Counted from the first letter of the stretch, positions 8,562 through 16,087 are shown. The stretch: 64,000 nucleotides of DNA from an uncultured Roseburia sp. (GCA_934309475.1 CAKRDK010000006.1:1-64000), one strand, 5' to 3'. Numbers and translations: made by a program. The notes: generated from the sequence alone by a model not told the origin.

Positions 8562-8616
8562 GAGCCCATAGGCTCTCTGATTTCTCTATTTTATAATAAA
8601 TAGGAATATATTTCAA
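8562..8616 (-). promoter_or_regulatory. efp promoter and leader hairpin
   Basis: On the minus strand TTGAAA (8611-8616) and TAAAAT (8588-8593) are 17 bp apart. Just after the expected start point the leader has a GAGCC/GGCTC hairpin (8562-8575) and, 8 nt later, seven T residues, directly before the ribosome site. The hairpin could be the terminator of rpiB or a weak attenuator of efp. Confidence 0.6.
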
Positions 8617-8634
8617 GCCTTTTTTCTCAATGCC

Positions 8635-9078
8635 TTAATTTCTCTCTTCAATTTCATGAATCATGTCGATTCTCGTCTGGTGTCTTCCACCTAAAAATTC
8701 TGCGTCAAGATATGCTTTTACAATATCTTTTGCCAGTTCTGTTCCTACAATTCGTGCACCAAATGCTAAAATATTGGCATTATTGTGTTCTTTTACCAGA
8801 CGGGCAGTTGCTGTGTCGGAGCATACTGCTGCACGGACACCTTTTACTTTGTTGGCTGCAATTGAGATTCCCACTCCGGTTCCACAGATTAAGATTCCGC
8901 AGTCTGCCTCACCTGCTACAACGGCACGTCCTACTTTCTCACCAAATTCCGGATAATTACAGCTCTCGTGTCCGTCTGTTCCATAATTAACGACTTCATG
9001 TCCTAATTCTTTTAAGTAATCAACAATCACAAATTTCAGTTCGGTTGCTGCGTGATCATTTCCAATTGCAATCTTCAT
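8635..9078 (-). CDS. rpiB: Ribose-5-phosphate isomerase B
   Basis: Interconverts ribose 5-phosphate and ribulose 5-phosphate in the pentose phosphate pathway; RpiB/LacAB family. The 147-residue protein has the N-terminal GNDHAATELK substrate-binding motif, the catalytic cysteine in ICGTGVGISI (about residue 65) and the HNNANILAFGAR segment with His about 99. Start follows GGAAGG. Rpe, the next enzyme of this pathway, is encoded separately at 39354-40004. Some family members act on allose or galactose 6-phosphate, but the sequence fits the ordinary RpiB. Confidence 0.94.
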   Translation of the reverse strand: MKIAIGNDHAATELKFVIVDYLKELGHEVVNYGTDGHESCNYPEFGEKVGRAVVAGEADCGILICGTGVGISIAANKVKGVRAAVCSDTATARLVKEHNNANILAFGARIVGTELAKDIVKAYLDAEFLGGRHQTRIDMIHEIEERN

Positions 9079-9154
9079 TGTGTTTCCTTCCTTTTCCCTC
9101 TTTTATCGCTCGGAATGCTTTTCCTGCACTGTTATCTACTTTACCGCATCTGTT

Positions 9155-9655
9155 TTATTTTTTCAACTGTCTGCGGTAGAAAAACAGTACAATTTTTTCC
9201 AGGTAACGTTTTAACACAATCTGAATCTCTTCCTTCGGGTGAATCGGCTTCACTAAAATCGTGCGGAGTCCCGCCAGATTTGCCCCATAAATGTCCGTAA
9301 AAATCTGGTCTCCGATAAAAATGGTATTGGCGGTATCCGTTCCCATCTGCTCCATCGCCTTTTTGTAATTCCCCGGCTTTGGCTTCCCTGCCTTATAAAT
9401 GTATGAGATTCCAACTGCATCGGCAAACATTTTCACACGCGGTTCCTTGTTATTCGAAAGAACCATTGCCTGAAATCCAAGTTCTTTTAAATGCGCAAAC
9501 AAGTTTAACGTACGCTCATCTGCCGGTGCCCCATGCGGAACCAGCGTATTGTCGATGTCAAAAATGACACCGCGGTATCCCTGTGCATACAACTGGTCAA
9601 AGTCCACATCGTACGTTGCATCTAAATATTCTCCAGGATAAAATTTTTTTAACAT
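9155..9655 (-). CDS. YqeG-family HAD-IIIA phosphatase
   Basis: Small HAD phosphatase of about 166 residues, the normal YqeG length, with motif I DIDNTLVPH (about 32), motif II LSNN (about 63), the KPKP lysine segment and the motif IV equivalent IGDQIFTDIYGAN (about 118). Characterised YqeG relatives act on phosphatidylglycerophosphate or small phosphates; the substrate here is not known. A longer ORF starts at 9706, but its first part overlaps the terminator of the preceding gene, so the ATG at 9655 is preferred; the ribosome site there is weak. Confidence 0.85.
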   Translation of the reverse strand: MLKKFYPGEYLDATYDVDFDQLYAQGYRGVIFDIDNTLVPHGAPADERTLNLFAHLKELGFQAMVLSNNKEPRVKMFADAVGISYIYKAGKPKPGNYKKAMEQMGTDTANTIFIGDQIFTDIYGANLAGLRTILVKPIHPKEEIQIVLKRYLEKIVLFFYRRQLKK

Positions 9656-9683
9656 ATTCTGCTCTCTTTCTTTTGCATCGTTA

Positions 9684-9712
9684 CAAAAAGCCATGCGCTT
9701 CAGCACATGGCT
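9684..9712 (-). terminator. Intrinsic terminator after the 119-residue gene
   Basis: Minus-strand stem AGCCATGTGC/GCGCATGGCT with loop TGAA followed by TTTTTG. It separates the 9728-10087 gene from yqeG and argues against the longer yqeG start. Confidence 0.85.
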
Positions 9713-9727
9713 CTTATTCCCTGCTTC

Positions 9728-10087
9728 TTATATTGTAAAATTCTCACCGAAATCTACGCTTGTATCCCTCACGCTCTTCGTCTGGTTCTCTGATTCCCCA
9801 ACGAAAAACTGATACTGCTGCAATACAACATCCTTCTGCACATCAGACAGCACCTTCTCAACGTCTAGCAGGGCAATATCGCTGTCAGCGCCCTTCATCT
9901 CATAAGTCGCTTCCGGCTCATACTGCTTCGCATAATCATAAGAAGTAAAATTCTGCACGCTCTGCGCCTCTTCCGGCAGCTGCTCCTGTGCCTTTGCCTG
10001 CTGTATCTGCTGACCTCTCAGCTCACTGCTCTTTATATCGTTGTACTCATAAAATCCTGCGCTTGCGCGAATTCCGGATATATTCAT
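9728..10087 (-). CDS. Unknown 119-residue soluble protein
   Basis: I do not recognise a characterised family. The protein has no signal peptide or membrane segment. It is acidic and rich in Gln, Glu and Ser, with a conserved-looking start (MNISGIRASAGFYEYNDIK), a helical Gln-rich part (about 25-45), a short YDYAKQYEP segment and a probable C-terminal helix (about 75-100). It lies 21 bp after nrdR with its own terminator, so it is probably co-transcribed with nrdR. The normal codon use and tight placement support a real gene; the function is open. Confidence 0.7.
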   Translation of the reverse strand: MNISGIRASAGFYEYNDIKSSELRGQQIQQAKAQEQLPEEAQSVQNFTSYDYAKQYEPEATYEMKGADSDIALLDVEKVLSDVQKDVVLQQYQFFVGESENQTKSVRDTSVDFGENFTI

Positions 10088-10108
10088 ACGCTTTCTCCCT
10101 AGTCTGCA

Positions 10109-10561
10109 TTATTTGTCTAAAATCTTTTTCAGTTCGCTCATAAAAGTATCAACATCTTTAAATTCACGGTATACAGATGCAAATCTGACATATGCAACCG
10201 CCTCTAAATCCTTGAGTTTATCCATAACAATCTCACCGATTAAACTGCTTGGAACTTCCTTCTCTTCCCGGTTAAATATCTCGGTCTCCACCGAATCAAC
10301 CAACTGATTAATCTGGTTCACAGAAATCGGACGTTTATGGCAGGCACGCAGTACCCCCGCTTCAATCTTAGAACGGTCGTACTGTTCACGACTGTTGTCC
10401 TTCTTAATGACAATCAGTGGAATCGTCTCCACCTTCTCGTATGTTGTAAAACGTTTTCCGCACTCATCACAGAGTCTGCGGCGGCGGATGGAATTATTGT
10501 CATCTGCCGGTCTTGAATCAATTACTCTTGTATTCTCACTATTGCAAAATGGACACTTCAT
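10109..10561 (-). CDS. nrdR: Transcriptional regulator NrdR
   Basis: Repressor of ribonucleotide reductase genes that senses ATP/dATP. The 150-residue protein is full length. The N-terminal zinc ribbon has CPFC (3-6) and CDEC (31-34) with the basic stretch SIRRRRL between, and the ATP-cone follows from about residue 47 (VIKKDNSREQYDRSKI). It binds palindromic NrdR boxes; such a palindrome lies at its own promoter, which suggests autoregulation (inference). No nrd structural gene is in the window. Start follows GGAGG. Confidence 0.97.
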   Translation of the reverse strand: MKCPFCNSENTRVIDSRPADDNNSIRRRRLCDECGKRFTTYEKVETIPLIVIKKDNSREQYDRSKIEAGVLRACHKRPISVNQINQLVDSVETEIFNREEKEVPSSLIGEIVMDKLKDLEAVAYVRFASVYREFKDVDTFMSELKKILDK

Positions 10562-10583
10562 GCTGCACCTCCACGTTTTCCTA

Positions 10584-10629
10584 ACAACCCTATATGTTGT
10601 AGTATAGTGATTTCAGCGGCTTATGTCAA
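10584..10629 (-). promoter_or_regulatory. nrdR promoter with NrdR-box-like palindrome
   Basis: On the minus strand TTGACA (10624-10629) and TATACT (10601-10606) are 17 bp apart. Immediately downstream of the -10, where transcription starts, lies ACAAC-N7-GTTGT (10584-10600) with a TATA-rich centre, resembling one NrdR box. Known NrdR targets usually have two boxes; I see only one. Confidence 0.6.
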
Positions 10630-10677
10630 CTACATACAGTGTTTTTTCTCTATTTTTTCCGGTAATTTTTTCCGGCA

Positions 10678-10932
10678 TTACAGCTTATGTTTTGCTTCTT
10701 TTTCCTCAATGTCAACAAGAATAATATCCGGCCCTATTTTTACAATTTTGCACCATGGAATAAAGAACTCGCAGTCCCTCCCGAAAAAGCCGCAAAACTT
10801 CCCCGGTCCCGGAATAATCAGTGCAAGAATGCATCCGTCTTTTTCATCTATATCAAGATCCCGCACCATTCCAAGACATTTTCCATCACAGATATTGATG
10901 ACCTCTTTTTCCTGTAATTCACAAAAACGCAT
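10678..10932 (-). CDS. YlmC/YmxH-family PRC-barrel protein
   Basis: Small protein of 84 residues with the PRC-barrel fold of the YlmC/YmxH family, found widely in spore-forming Firmicutes and annotated as sporulation-related; biochemical role unknown. The sequence shows the two barrel halves (RFCELQEKEVINI ... GKCLGMVRDLDID ... ALIIPG) and the IPWCKIVKIGPDIILVD end. The start is uncertain: ATG at 10932 is taken, and a TTG at 10944 is possible because the AAAGGG site is not well spaced for either. It lies downstream of ychF but is separated from it by the small insertion. Confidence 0.85.
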   Translation of the reverse strand: MRFCELQEKEVINICDGKCLGMVRDLDIDEKDGCILALIIPGPGKFCGFFGRDCEFFIPWCKIVKIGPDIILVDIEEKEAKHKL

Positions 10933-11016
10933 CGGCACACCCAAAACCCTTTCTACATCTTATGCAAAAGCGTTCCGGTTCATACCAATGTGTTTCTTCA
11001 TCATTTATACTGTCTT

Positions 11017-11038
11017 TTTATACATTGAAACGGAATAA
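11017..11038. repeat. Left 22-bp direct repeat of the insertion (candidate attachment site)
   Basis: Identical over 22 bp to 12882-12903. The sequence begins TTTATACATTG and ends CGGAATAA; the flanking bases differ on both sides. The other copy is the last seven codons and stop of ychF, so this copy is a detached ychF 3' end. Confidence 0.85.
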
Positions 11039-11101
11039 AATAAACTTAAACTTTCATCATATTCATACAATTCCTTTTATGTACATTCTGTTAATAAAAT
11101 C

Positions 11102-11346
11102 TCACTTTACCATATTGATTGCCAATGCTTTCTGCTCCGTTGTTCTTCCACTCATCAACTGAATCCATATCTTATATTCTCCGTCATTCTCACCAGCTAC
11201 AAAATCACACAGCAAATAATCTACCGTAACTCCCAAGCGATTTAAGACTTCTATAAAAATTATCCAATGTCAACCTCTGCCAGACGTTCCTGTGTCAAAT
11301 TTAGCCTTTCTTCACGAATACGCTTTCCTAATGTTTTCGCTTCCAT
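11102..11346 (-). pseudogene. XRE-family regulator, inactivated by internal deletion
   Basis: The minus strand opens with AGGAGG and an ATG at 11346 and reads an XRE start (LGKRIREERLNLTQERLAE) for 28 codons, then hits TAA at 11260-11262. In another frame the typical XRE C-terminal part continues (EVLNRLGVTVDYLL, then WIQLMSGRTTEQKALAINMVK) to a TGA at 11102-11104. The recognition helix region that normally lies between is missing. So this was a full repressor that lost its DNA-binding core by a frame-shifting deletion. It is divergent from the Nmad3-like gene. Confidence 0.8.
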
Positions 11347-11358
11347 CGGCGCACCTCC

Positions 11359-11373
11359 TATACTGTCCGTATA
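11359..11373. promoter_or_regulatory. Candidate operator of the XRE regulator
   Basis: The inverted repeat TATAC-TGTCC-GTATA sits just upstream of the XRE ribosome site, the usual place for an autoregulatory operator. The rest of 11374-11440 shows no coding potential, only AT-rich promoter-like sequence. Confidence 0.4.
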
Positions 11374-11440
11374 TGTAAATGATACTAACAGCTAACACTC
11401 TTTTTAATCTGCACTGTGCGTTATTTTCATATGCCATTAA

Positions 11441-11469
11441 TTGTATTCAGTTCCGCTATCTGCTAAAAT
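11441..11469 (+). promoter_or_regulatory. Promoter of the Nmad3-like operon
   Basis: TTGTAT (11441-11446) and TAAAAT (11464-11469) are 17 bp apart, with TGC just before the -10 (extended -10). It is 23 bp upstream of the ATG at 11492. Confidence 0.6.
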
Positions 11470-11491
11470 GTATATAGTTGGAGGTATCTCA

Positions 11492-12310
11492 ATGAAAGTT
11501 ATATTAAGCCGAAAAGGCATGGATAGTGAAGCTGGAGGAATCGCTAGCCCCATATTACCAGATGGTACTCTGCTTTCTCTCCCGATTCCTGACGAAATGA
11601 GCGGAAAAGCATACAAAGATCTATATTACAAAGACAAAAGTTTCCAAGACATTATTCAGCAATTAAGTCCACGATTTGATTTTAAGAAAAAACAAACCTG
11701 TCATCTAGACCCAGATATCTATAATGATATAAAGGGCAGATGTATCGAATCGGATTGGAAACCAGCTTACGGCCAGCATGGTATTCCAGCTGTTCATTTA
11801 GATAAGTTTGATGTAGGAATTGATGATATATTTTTATTTTATGGTATGTTCAGACAAACCGAATATCAATCAGCTGGCACCTTAAAGTATGTTCGCAATG
11901 CTCCTATTGTGCATGTAATTTATGGCTATATGAAAGTAGGTGCTATACTTCAAGATGAACATGACATAAGTCAGCACTATTATTGGCACCCTCATAGTAT
12001 AAGTAACATTTTTCCAAATAACCGCTTGTATCTACCTGTTTCATATAGCACATTTTTATATGATGATTCTTTGGTACTTACAAAATCTGGACAAAGTAAA
12101 CGACAATTATGGGCATTGCCCACATTTTTTGCTGATGATAATATATCTATTTCCTGGCAAGGTAAAAACCGCCCTGTTTTGAAAAACGGCTTTGCTGAAT
12201 TAAATGCTTCATGTAGAGGGCAGGAATTTGTCATCACTGCTTCTTCACCAGAAGCTGAACAAAAATTAAATAATTGGGTAAACGATTTGATAAAACAACA
12301 TGTAAAATAA
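11492..12310 (+). CDS. Nmad3-like protein (nucleotide modification associated domain 3)
   Basis: A 272-residue cytoplasmic protein. Its start (MKVILSRKGMDSEAGGIASP followed by ILPDGTLLSLPIP) matches my memory of the Nmad3 family, a domain predicted from gene neighbourhoods of phages and bacteria to act in modification of nucleotides or DNA; its chemistry is unproven. Other features are a conserved-looking CHLDPDIY segment (about 73), GMFRQTEY (about 120), HVIYGYMKVG (about 138) and a HYYWHPHS histidine cluster (about 160). The ATG at 11492 follows GGAGG; an in-frame upstream start overlaps the promoter. It lies first in a three-gene operon inside the ychF insertion. The family call is from recognition, not search. 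Confidence 0.65.
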   Translation: MKVILSRKGMDSEAGGIASPILPDGTLLSLPIPDEMSGKAYKDLYYKDKSFQDIIQQLSPRFDFKKKQTCHLDPDIYNDIKGRCIESDWKPAYGQHGIPAVHLDKFDVGIDDIFLFYGMFRQTEYQSAGTLKYVRNAPIVHVIYGYMKVGAILQDEHDISQHYYWHPHSISNIFPNNRLYLPVSYSTFLYDDSLVLTKSGQSKRQLWALPTFFADDNISISWQGKNRPVLKNGFAELNASCRGQEFVITASSPEAEQKLNNWVNDLIKQHVK

Positions 12311-12340
12311 TACTACATGCTACAAAGGAGGATGGTTGAA

Positions 12341-12613
12341 ATGGCACAATTAAAGCCCGTAATACATCAGAATTTTATTATTCCAAATAATCAAACCATT
12401 TTTTGTAAGAAAAAACATGAACTTGTCAATCTTATGGATAACCTAAATTACTGTGATAAATGCACTTACATATACGGCTCGCTCCAAGGCAACGGTGTCG
12501 AGTGCGCTTGGTTGGATATATTTTCCGAACCTTATATGCAGATTACCGACCCACAAAGAGAATTTGAACGGGTAAGCAGCTTAGTAGAAAATAAAATTTT
12601 GGAAAGGGGATAG
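12341..12613 (+). CDS. Unknown 90-residue protein, second gene of the insertion operon
   Basis: Not recognised. Soluble, with cysteines at CKKKH and CDKC (about residues 23-45) and one later, which could bind a metal, and an acidic C-terminal helix (DPQREFERVSSLVENKILE). AAAGGAGG precedes two ATGs; the second (12341) has proper spacing. It lies 30 bp after the Nmad3-like gene and 5 bp before the next ORF, so it belongs to the same transcript and probably the same function. Confidence 0.65.
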   Translation: MAQLKPVIHQNFIIPNNQTIFCKKKHELVNLMDNLNYCDKCTYIYGSLQGNGVECAWLDIFSEPYMQITDPQREFERVSSLVENKILERG

Positions 12614-12618
12614 CAATT

Positions 12619-12783
12619 ATGACCGATAATTTTTCAGAAAAGATAAATAACGTATTGAATAAACCAATTGTTCCAGAAAAACCGCAAGAAAAATATTATG
12701 ATGAACCTATACTTTTCCCAGACGCCGATGCTACATCCGAAGAAATCAAGCAAATATTAAAAACTGGTGACATAAAACTGTGA
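12619..12783 (+). CDS. Unknown 54-residue acidic protein, third gene of the insertion operon
   Basis: A short ORF opening with GGAAAGGGG nine bases before ATG. The protein (MTDNFSEKINNVLNKPIVPE at the start, then a DADATSEEIKQILKTGDIKL end) is hydrophilic, with a proline-rich middle and a C-terminal helix. No family recognised. The ribosome site, the 5-bp spacing from the preceding gene and the lack of rare codons support it as real. Confidence 0.6.
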   Translation: MTDNFSEKINNVLNKPIVPEKPQEKYYDEPILFPDADATSEEIKQILKTGDIKL

Positions 12784-12811
12784 GAAGATACAACAATATG
12801 TTCTATGAAAC

Positions 12812-12848
12812 ACAAAATGGGAACTGCTACATGCAACCAACAGTTCCC
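12812..12848 (-). terminator. Probable terminator of ychF inside the insertion
   Basis: Stem GGGAACTG (12819-12826) / CAGTTCCC (12841-12848) with a 14-nt loop. On the minus strand it is followed by ATTTTG. It lies between the two convergent operons and could also slow the plus-strand operon, though there is no T-run on that side. Confidence 0.5.
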
Positions 12849-12881
12849 AATAATTACAAGATTTTATCCACAAAAAATGTG

Positions 12882-12903
12882 TTTATACATTGAAACGGAA
12901 TAA
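12882..12903. repeat. Right 22-bp direct repeat of the insertion, within the ychF 3' end
   Basis: Exact copy of 11017-11038. It contains the stop codon of ychF (12883-12885) and its last six sense codons, so the element has kept the ychF reading frame intact. Confidence 0.85.
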
Positions 12904-13983
12904 TATTACATCGCCGTCTTTTACCACGTATTCTTTTCCTTCCATTCCGACAAGTCCTTTTTCTCTTGCTGCTGCAAGGCTTCCAAGCTCTAATAAATCT
13001 TTGTAATTTACAACTTCTGCTTTGATAAATCCACGCTCGAAGTCAGTATGAATCTTTCCTGCTGCCTGTGGTGCTTTCGTTCCTTTTTTGATGGTCCATG
13101 CACGGCACTCATCTTCACCTGCGGTTAAGAATGAGATTAATCCGAGTAAACTGTAGCTTGCAGCCACCAGTTTATCAAGCCCGGAAGACTTCACGCCGAG
13201 GTCTGCTAAAAATTCTGCTTTCTCATCGTCATCGAGTTCTGCGAGTTCCTGCTCAATCTGTGCACAGATAACAAATACTTCTGCACCCTCAGCTTTTGCC
13301 ATCTCACGCACCTTACCAACATATGCATTGGATGCACCATCATCTGCAAGGTCATCCTCTTTTACATTTGCCGCATAAATGGTTGGCTTTGCTGTAAGAA
13401 GATTGTATCCTTTAAACCAGAGCTGCATATCGTCATCATCCGGTACCTCAAAAGTACGAGCCATCTTATTATCCTCAAGATGTGCCTTGACTGCCTCTAA
13501 TAGTTCCAGCTCTTTTGCAAGTGTCTTGTCCATACGTGCCTGTTTCTGCACTTTCTGAATTCTTCTGTCAAGAATCTCAAGGTCAGAGAAAATAAGCTCC
13601 AGATTAATTGTCTCGATATCACGTGCTGGGTCAATAGAGCCGTCTACATGAACAATATTCGTGTCCTCAAAACAACGTACCACATGCACGATTGCATCTA
13701 CTTCACGAATGTTTGCAAGGAACTGGTTTCCAAGTCCCTCACCTTTGCTGGCACCCTTTACAAGTCCTGCAATATCCACAAATTCGATTGTTGCCGGTGT
13801 AACTTTCTTTGTATGATAAAGCTCTCCGAGCTTCTCAATTCTCTCATCCGGTACCGCTACAATTCCCACATTCGGATCAATGGTTGCAAATGGGTAGTTT
13901 GCAGCAAGTGCTCCTGCTTTTGTAAGTGAATTGAATAATGTACTTTTACCTACGTTTGGTAAACCAACGATTCCTAATTTCAT
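12883..13983 (-). CDS. ychF: Redox-responsive ATPase/GTPase YchF (OLA1 family)
   Basis: Universally conserved Obg-related ATPase linked to ribosomes and stress response. The 366 residues are normal. G1 is GLPNVGKST (6-14), G2/switch I is [12 protein letters not shown] (29-40), G3 is [17 protein letters not shown] (about 69-85), then a coiled-coil insertion (about 130-200) and a C-terminal TGS domain ending [11 protein letters not shown]. Start follows AGGAGA. Its 3' end is the integration target of the small insertion; the final codons are unaltered. Nothing suggests loss of function. Confidence 0.97.
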   Translation of the reverse strand: MKLGIVGLPNVGKSTLFNSLTKAGALAANYPFATIDPNVGIVAVPDERIEKLGELYHTKKVTPATIEFVDIAGLVKGASKGEGLGNQFLANIREVDAIVHVVRCFEDTNIVHVDGSIDPARDIETINLELIFSDLEILDRRIQKVQKQARMDKTLAKELELLEAVKAHLEDNKMARTFEVPDDDDMQLWFKGYNLLTAKPTIYAANVKEDDLADDGASNAYVGKVREMAKAEGAEVFVICAQIEQELAELDDDEKAEFLADLGVKSSGLDKLVAASYSLLGLISFLTAGEDECRAWTIKKGTKAPQAAGKIHTDFERGFIKAEVVNYKDLLELGSLAAAREKGLVGMEGKEYVVKDGDVILFRFNV

Positions 13984-14042
13984 TTTATATATTTCTCCTT
14001 TGAAAAAGATTATGTGCTTGAAGTTCTAAAACAACAATGTAT

Positions 14043-14072
14043 AGTTTACCACATTGCGGGGGAAATGTACAA
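14043..14072 (-). promoter_or_regulatory. ychF promoter
   Basis: On the minus strand TTGTAC (14067-14072) and TAAACT (14043-14048) are 18 bp apart, with TGG before the -10 (extended -10). The leader to the ATG is about 55 nt. Confidence 0.55.
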
Positions 14073-14130
14073 TTTTTTCATAACATTTTTCCTTTTTATG
14101 CGTTTAAATTTCTTGACGATTTTCTTCCTT

Positions 14131-14535
14131 CTACTCTATCCCAAACACCTTCTCTAACGCCACCACAGTTCCATCCTCTAACACAAGCTGCTGCTCATAT
14201 TCACGCCACTTCTTTATCCTTCCGGTCACCGTCACATATGACCCGCCTTCTTTTTTCTCATCTTCTTTAAAGTAGGTCAGCGTAACTTCGGGTGCTTCGT
14301 TCAAATGCTCCACCATCTCCTGCATCTTTTCATTCAACTCTTCTTTCCGGTCCTCATCGAGGTCTACCCACGCTTCCGTCTGCCGCGCCGTCTCTCTGAT
14401 TGCCTCCTCATGCCCTGTCAGTGCTGCAAACGGCGAGAACTGAGCCGCACGGTCATAAAGTGACATCTGTGGATGCTTTTGTGAAACCGGATGCGGAAGA
14501 TTTATAATGTCATTATAATTATATTCGTCGTTCAT
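14131..14535 (-). CDS. YolD-like family protein
   Basis: A 134-residue cytoplasmic protein of the YolD-like group, with the motif DRAAQFSPFAALTGH (about 28-42) that marks the clostridial branch and a C-terminal half resembling a small beta domain (ALEKVFGIE end). YolD proteins occur beside UvrX/YqjW-type Y-family polymerases and are thought to modulate them. Here it follows the polymerase gene by 19 bp. The ATG at 14535 follows AAGGTG; an ATG 15 bp upstream overlaps that site. Confidence 0.85.
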   Translation of the reverse strand: MNDEYNYNDIINLPHPVSQKHPQMSLYDRAAQFSPFAALTGHEEAIRETARQTEAWVDLDEDRKEELNEKMQEMVEHLNEAPEVTLTYFKEDEKKEGGSYVTVTGRIKKWREYEQQLVLEDGTVVALEKVFGIE

Positions 14536-14554
14536 TTTGTCACCTTCCATCTAA

Positions 14555-16087
14555 CTACGCTTTGTGCCCGCCTATCTGGTTATTCCGTTCCATCGCAGTT
14601 GCGCCTTCCTGTAGGTTCATGCCTTTTAGCATTGCATTCTTCCCATACTTTTTCTTCACGGATAACATTGCTTCCTGCAATTTCCGTTCTTTTTCACGCT
14701 GTGCTTTCTCTGCTTCTCTTTCCCTTTCCATGGTCTCATAATTCGTGAATAAGTCGAGCTGTTCAAATACAGGCGTCTCCTCGACCGCTTTTTCCTCTAC
14801 AAGATGGTTCGCTGTCACATTGATTCTGCGCACCAGAAGATTTTTATCCACAATTTTGTCGTAGAGACGCATCACCGCCTCTATAATTTGTATCGTCGAT
14901 GAGGTTCTGCCCACTAAATTTGCTGTCCCGTGTGCGTGTTTTGGTATTTTCCTTCCATACCGGTCTGTCTTAATCTCGCCGCGGTAACGGCTCCGTATCG
15001 TCGGATTGGAAAGATTTTCAATATCGTATCCTACAGTTAAAACCATCTGATCCGTCACAAGTCCCTTATCCACAAGATCTAGTGTCAGCATATCCGTCAT
15101 CTCCCGCACGATAAGCTTCGCATGTTCAAAATCGTAAGGGCAGTGCAGCACCTGACCGGAACCGATGCTGTTCGTCTCCGGCTTGTACGCCTTAATCAGC
15201 TCTATCGTCACAGGTTCATAGCCCCACGCATGATCAATCAAAAGTTCTGCATTCACACCAAACAATTTATACAACAAATCTTCGTTATAGTATTCCTGCG
15301 GTTTTCCAATTGAACAGCGTGCAATATCGCCCATCGTATATAGTCCCACTTCCTCTAACTTTCTGCGGTATCCCTGTCCGACCCGCCAGAAATCCGTAAT
15401 CGGTCTGTGTTTCCACAAAAGTTTGCGGTAGGTGTATTCATCTAACTGTGCAATGTGCACGCCGTTCTCATCCGGCTCTACATGTTTTGCCACAATATCC
15501 ATCGCGACCTTACACAGATAAAGATTCGTTCCGATTCCCGCTGTGGCAGTGATGCCGGTCTCCTCCATGATATCCTGTATCATCTTTGCGGCAAGCTCCC
15601 TCGCTGTCATCTGATAGGTCTTCAGATAATGCGTGACATCCATAAAAACTTCATCAATAGAATACACATGGATATCCTCCGGCGCAATGTATTTCAAATA
15701 AATATTATAAATTCTGGTACTGTACTCCATATAGTGCGCCATACGCGGCGGTGCCGCAATATAAGACACCTCATAATCTGGATGCTGCTTTAACTCCTCC
15801 GCATCATAGGATACTCCGGCAAAACCTCCGCCACGTATCCGGCTTCTCCGCTCCCAGTTGACTTCCCGAACGCGCTGTACCACCTCAAAAAGTCTTGCTC
15901 TCCCGGGAATTCCATATGCTTTCAGTGACGGGGAGACAGCAAGACAGATGGTCTTCTCCGTCCTTTCGACATCTGCCACTACAAGATTCGTTGTAAGCGG
16001 ATTCAATCCACGTTCCACACATTCTACAGAAGCATAGAACGATTTTAAGTCGATTGCAATATAAAGATGCTTCTGATTGTCTGTCAT
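14555..16087 (-). CDS. Y-family DNA polymerase (UvrX/YqjW/UmuC-like)
   Basis: Translesion DNA polymerase. Palm residues are visible: IDLKSFYASVE (metal Asp about residue 13) and YSIDEVFMDV (Asp and Glu about 145-146), then thumb helix-hairpin-helix elements and the little-finger domain (about 290-420). The length of 510 is longer than Pol IV because of a C-terminal charged tail (about 430-510, EREREAEKAQREKERK). The pairing with YolD marks it as the UvrX type seen in Bacillus and its phages. The promoter carries a LexA-like box, so SOS induction is likely. It can also look like UmuC but has no UmuD partner here. Confidence 0.92.
   Translation of the reverse strand: MTDNQKHLYIAIDLKSFYASVECVERGLNPLTTNLVVADVERTEKTICLAVSPSLKAYGIPGRARLFEVVQRVREVNWERRSRIRGGGFAGVSYDAEELKQHPDYEVSYIAAPPRMAHYMEYSTRIYNIYLKYIAPEDIHVYSIDEVFMDVTHYLKTYQMTARELAAKMIQDIMEETGITATAGIGTNLYLCKVAMDIVAKHVEPDENGVHIAQLDEYTYRKLLWKHRPITDFWRVGQGYRRKLEEVGLYTMGDIARCSIGKPQEYYNEDLLYKLFGVNAELLIDHAWGYEPVTIELIKAYKPETNSIGSGQVLHCPYDFEHAKLIVREMTDMLTLDLVDKGLVTDQMVLTVGYDIENLSNPTIRSRYRGEIKTDRYGRKIPKHAHGTANLVGRTSSTIQIIEAVMRLYDKIVDKNLLVRRINVTANHLVEEKAVEETPVFEQLDLFTNYETMEREREAEKAQREKERKLQEAMLSVKKKYGKNAMLKGMNLQEGATAMERNNQIGGHKA

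Larger units (their letters stand above)
11017..12903. mobile_element. Small integrated island at the 3' end of ychF, no integrase
   Basis: About 1.87 kb bounded by exact 22-bp direct repeats, one of which is the 3' end of the conserved ychF gene. Integration into the 3' end of a conserved gene with restoration of the coding end is typical of site-specific tyrosine recombinase elements. The cargo is a broken XRE regulator, a Nmad3-like gene and two small unknown genes. No integrase, excisionase or replication gene is present, so it is either a decayed remnant or an element mobilised in trans. It is AT-richer by eye than its neighbours. Confidence 0.7.

Noticed and set aside
10607..11038. Plus-strand ORF of 143 codons opposite the ylmC-like gene
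   Set aside because: It runs antisense to the ylmC-like gene, with no ribosome site and a protein made of Ser/Phe-rich runs typical of an antisense frame.
11017..12903. Insertion sequence or transposon
   Set aside because: No transposase, no terminal inverted repeats; the boundary repeats are 22 bp and coincide with a gene end, which fits site-specific integration better.
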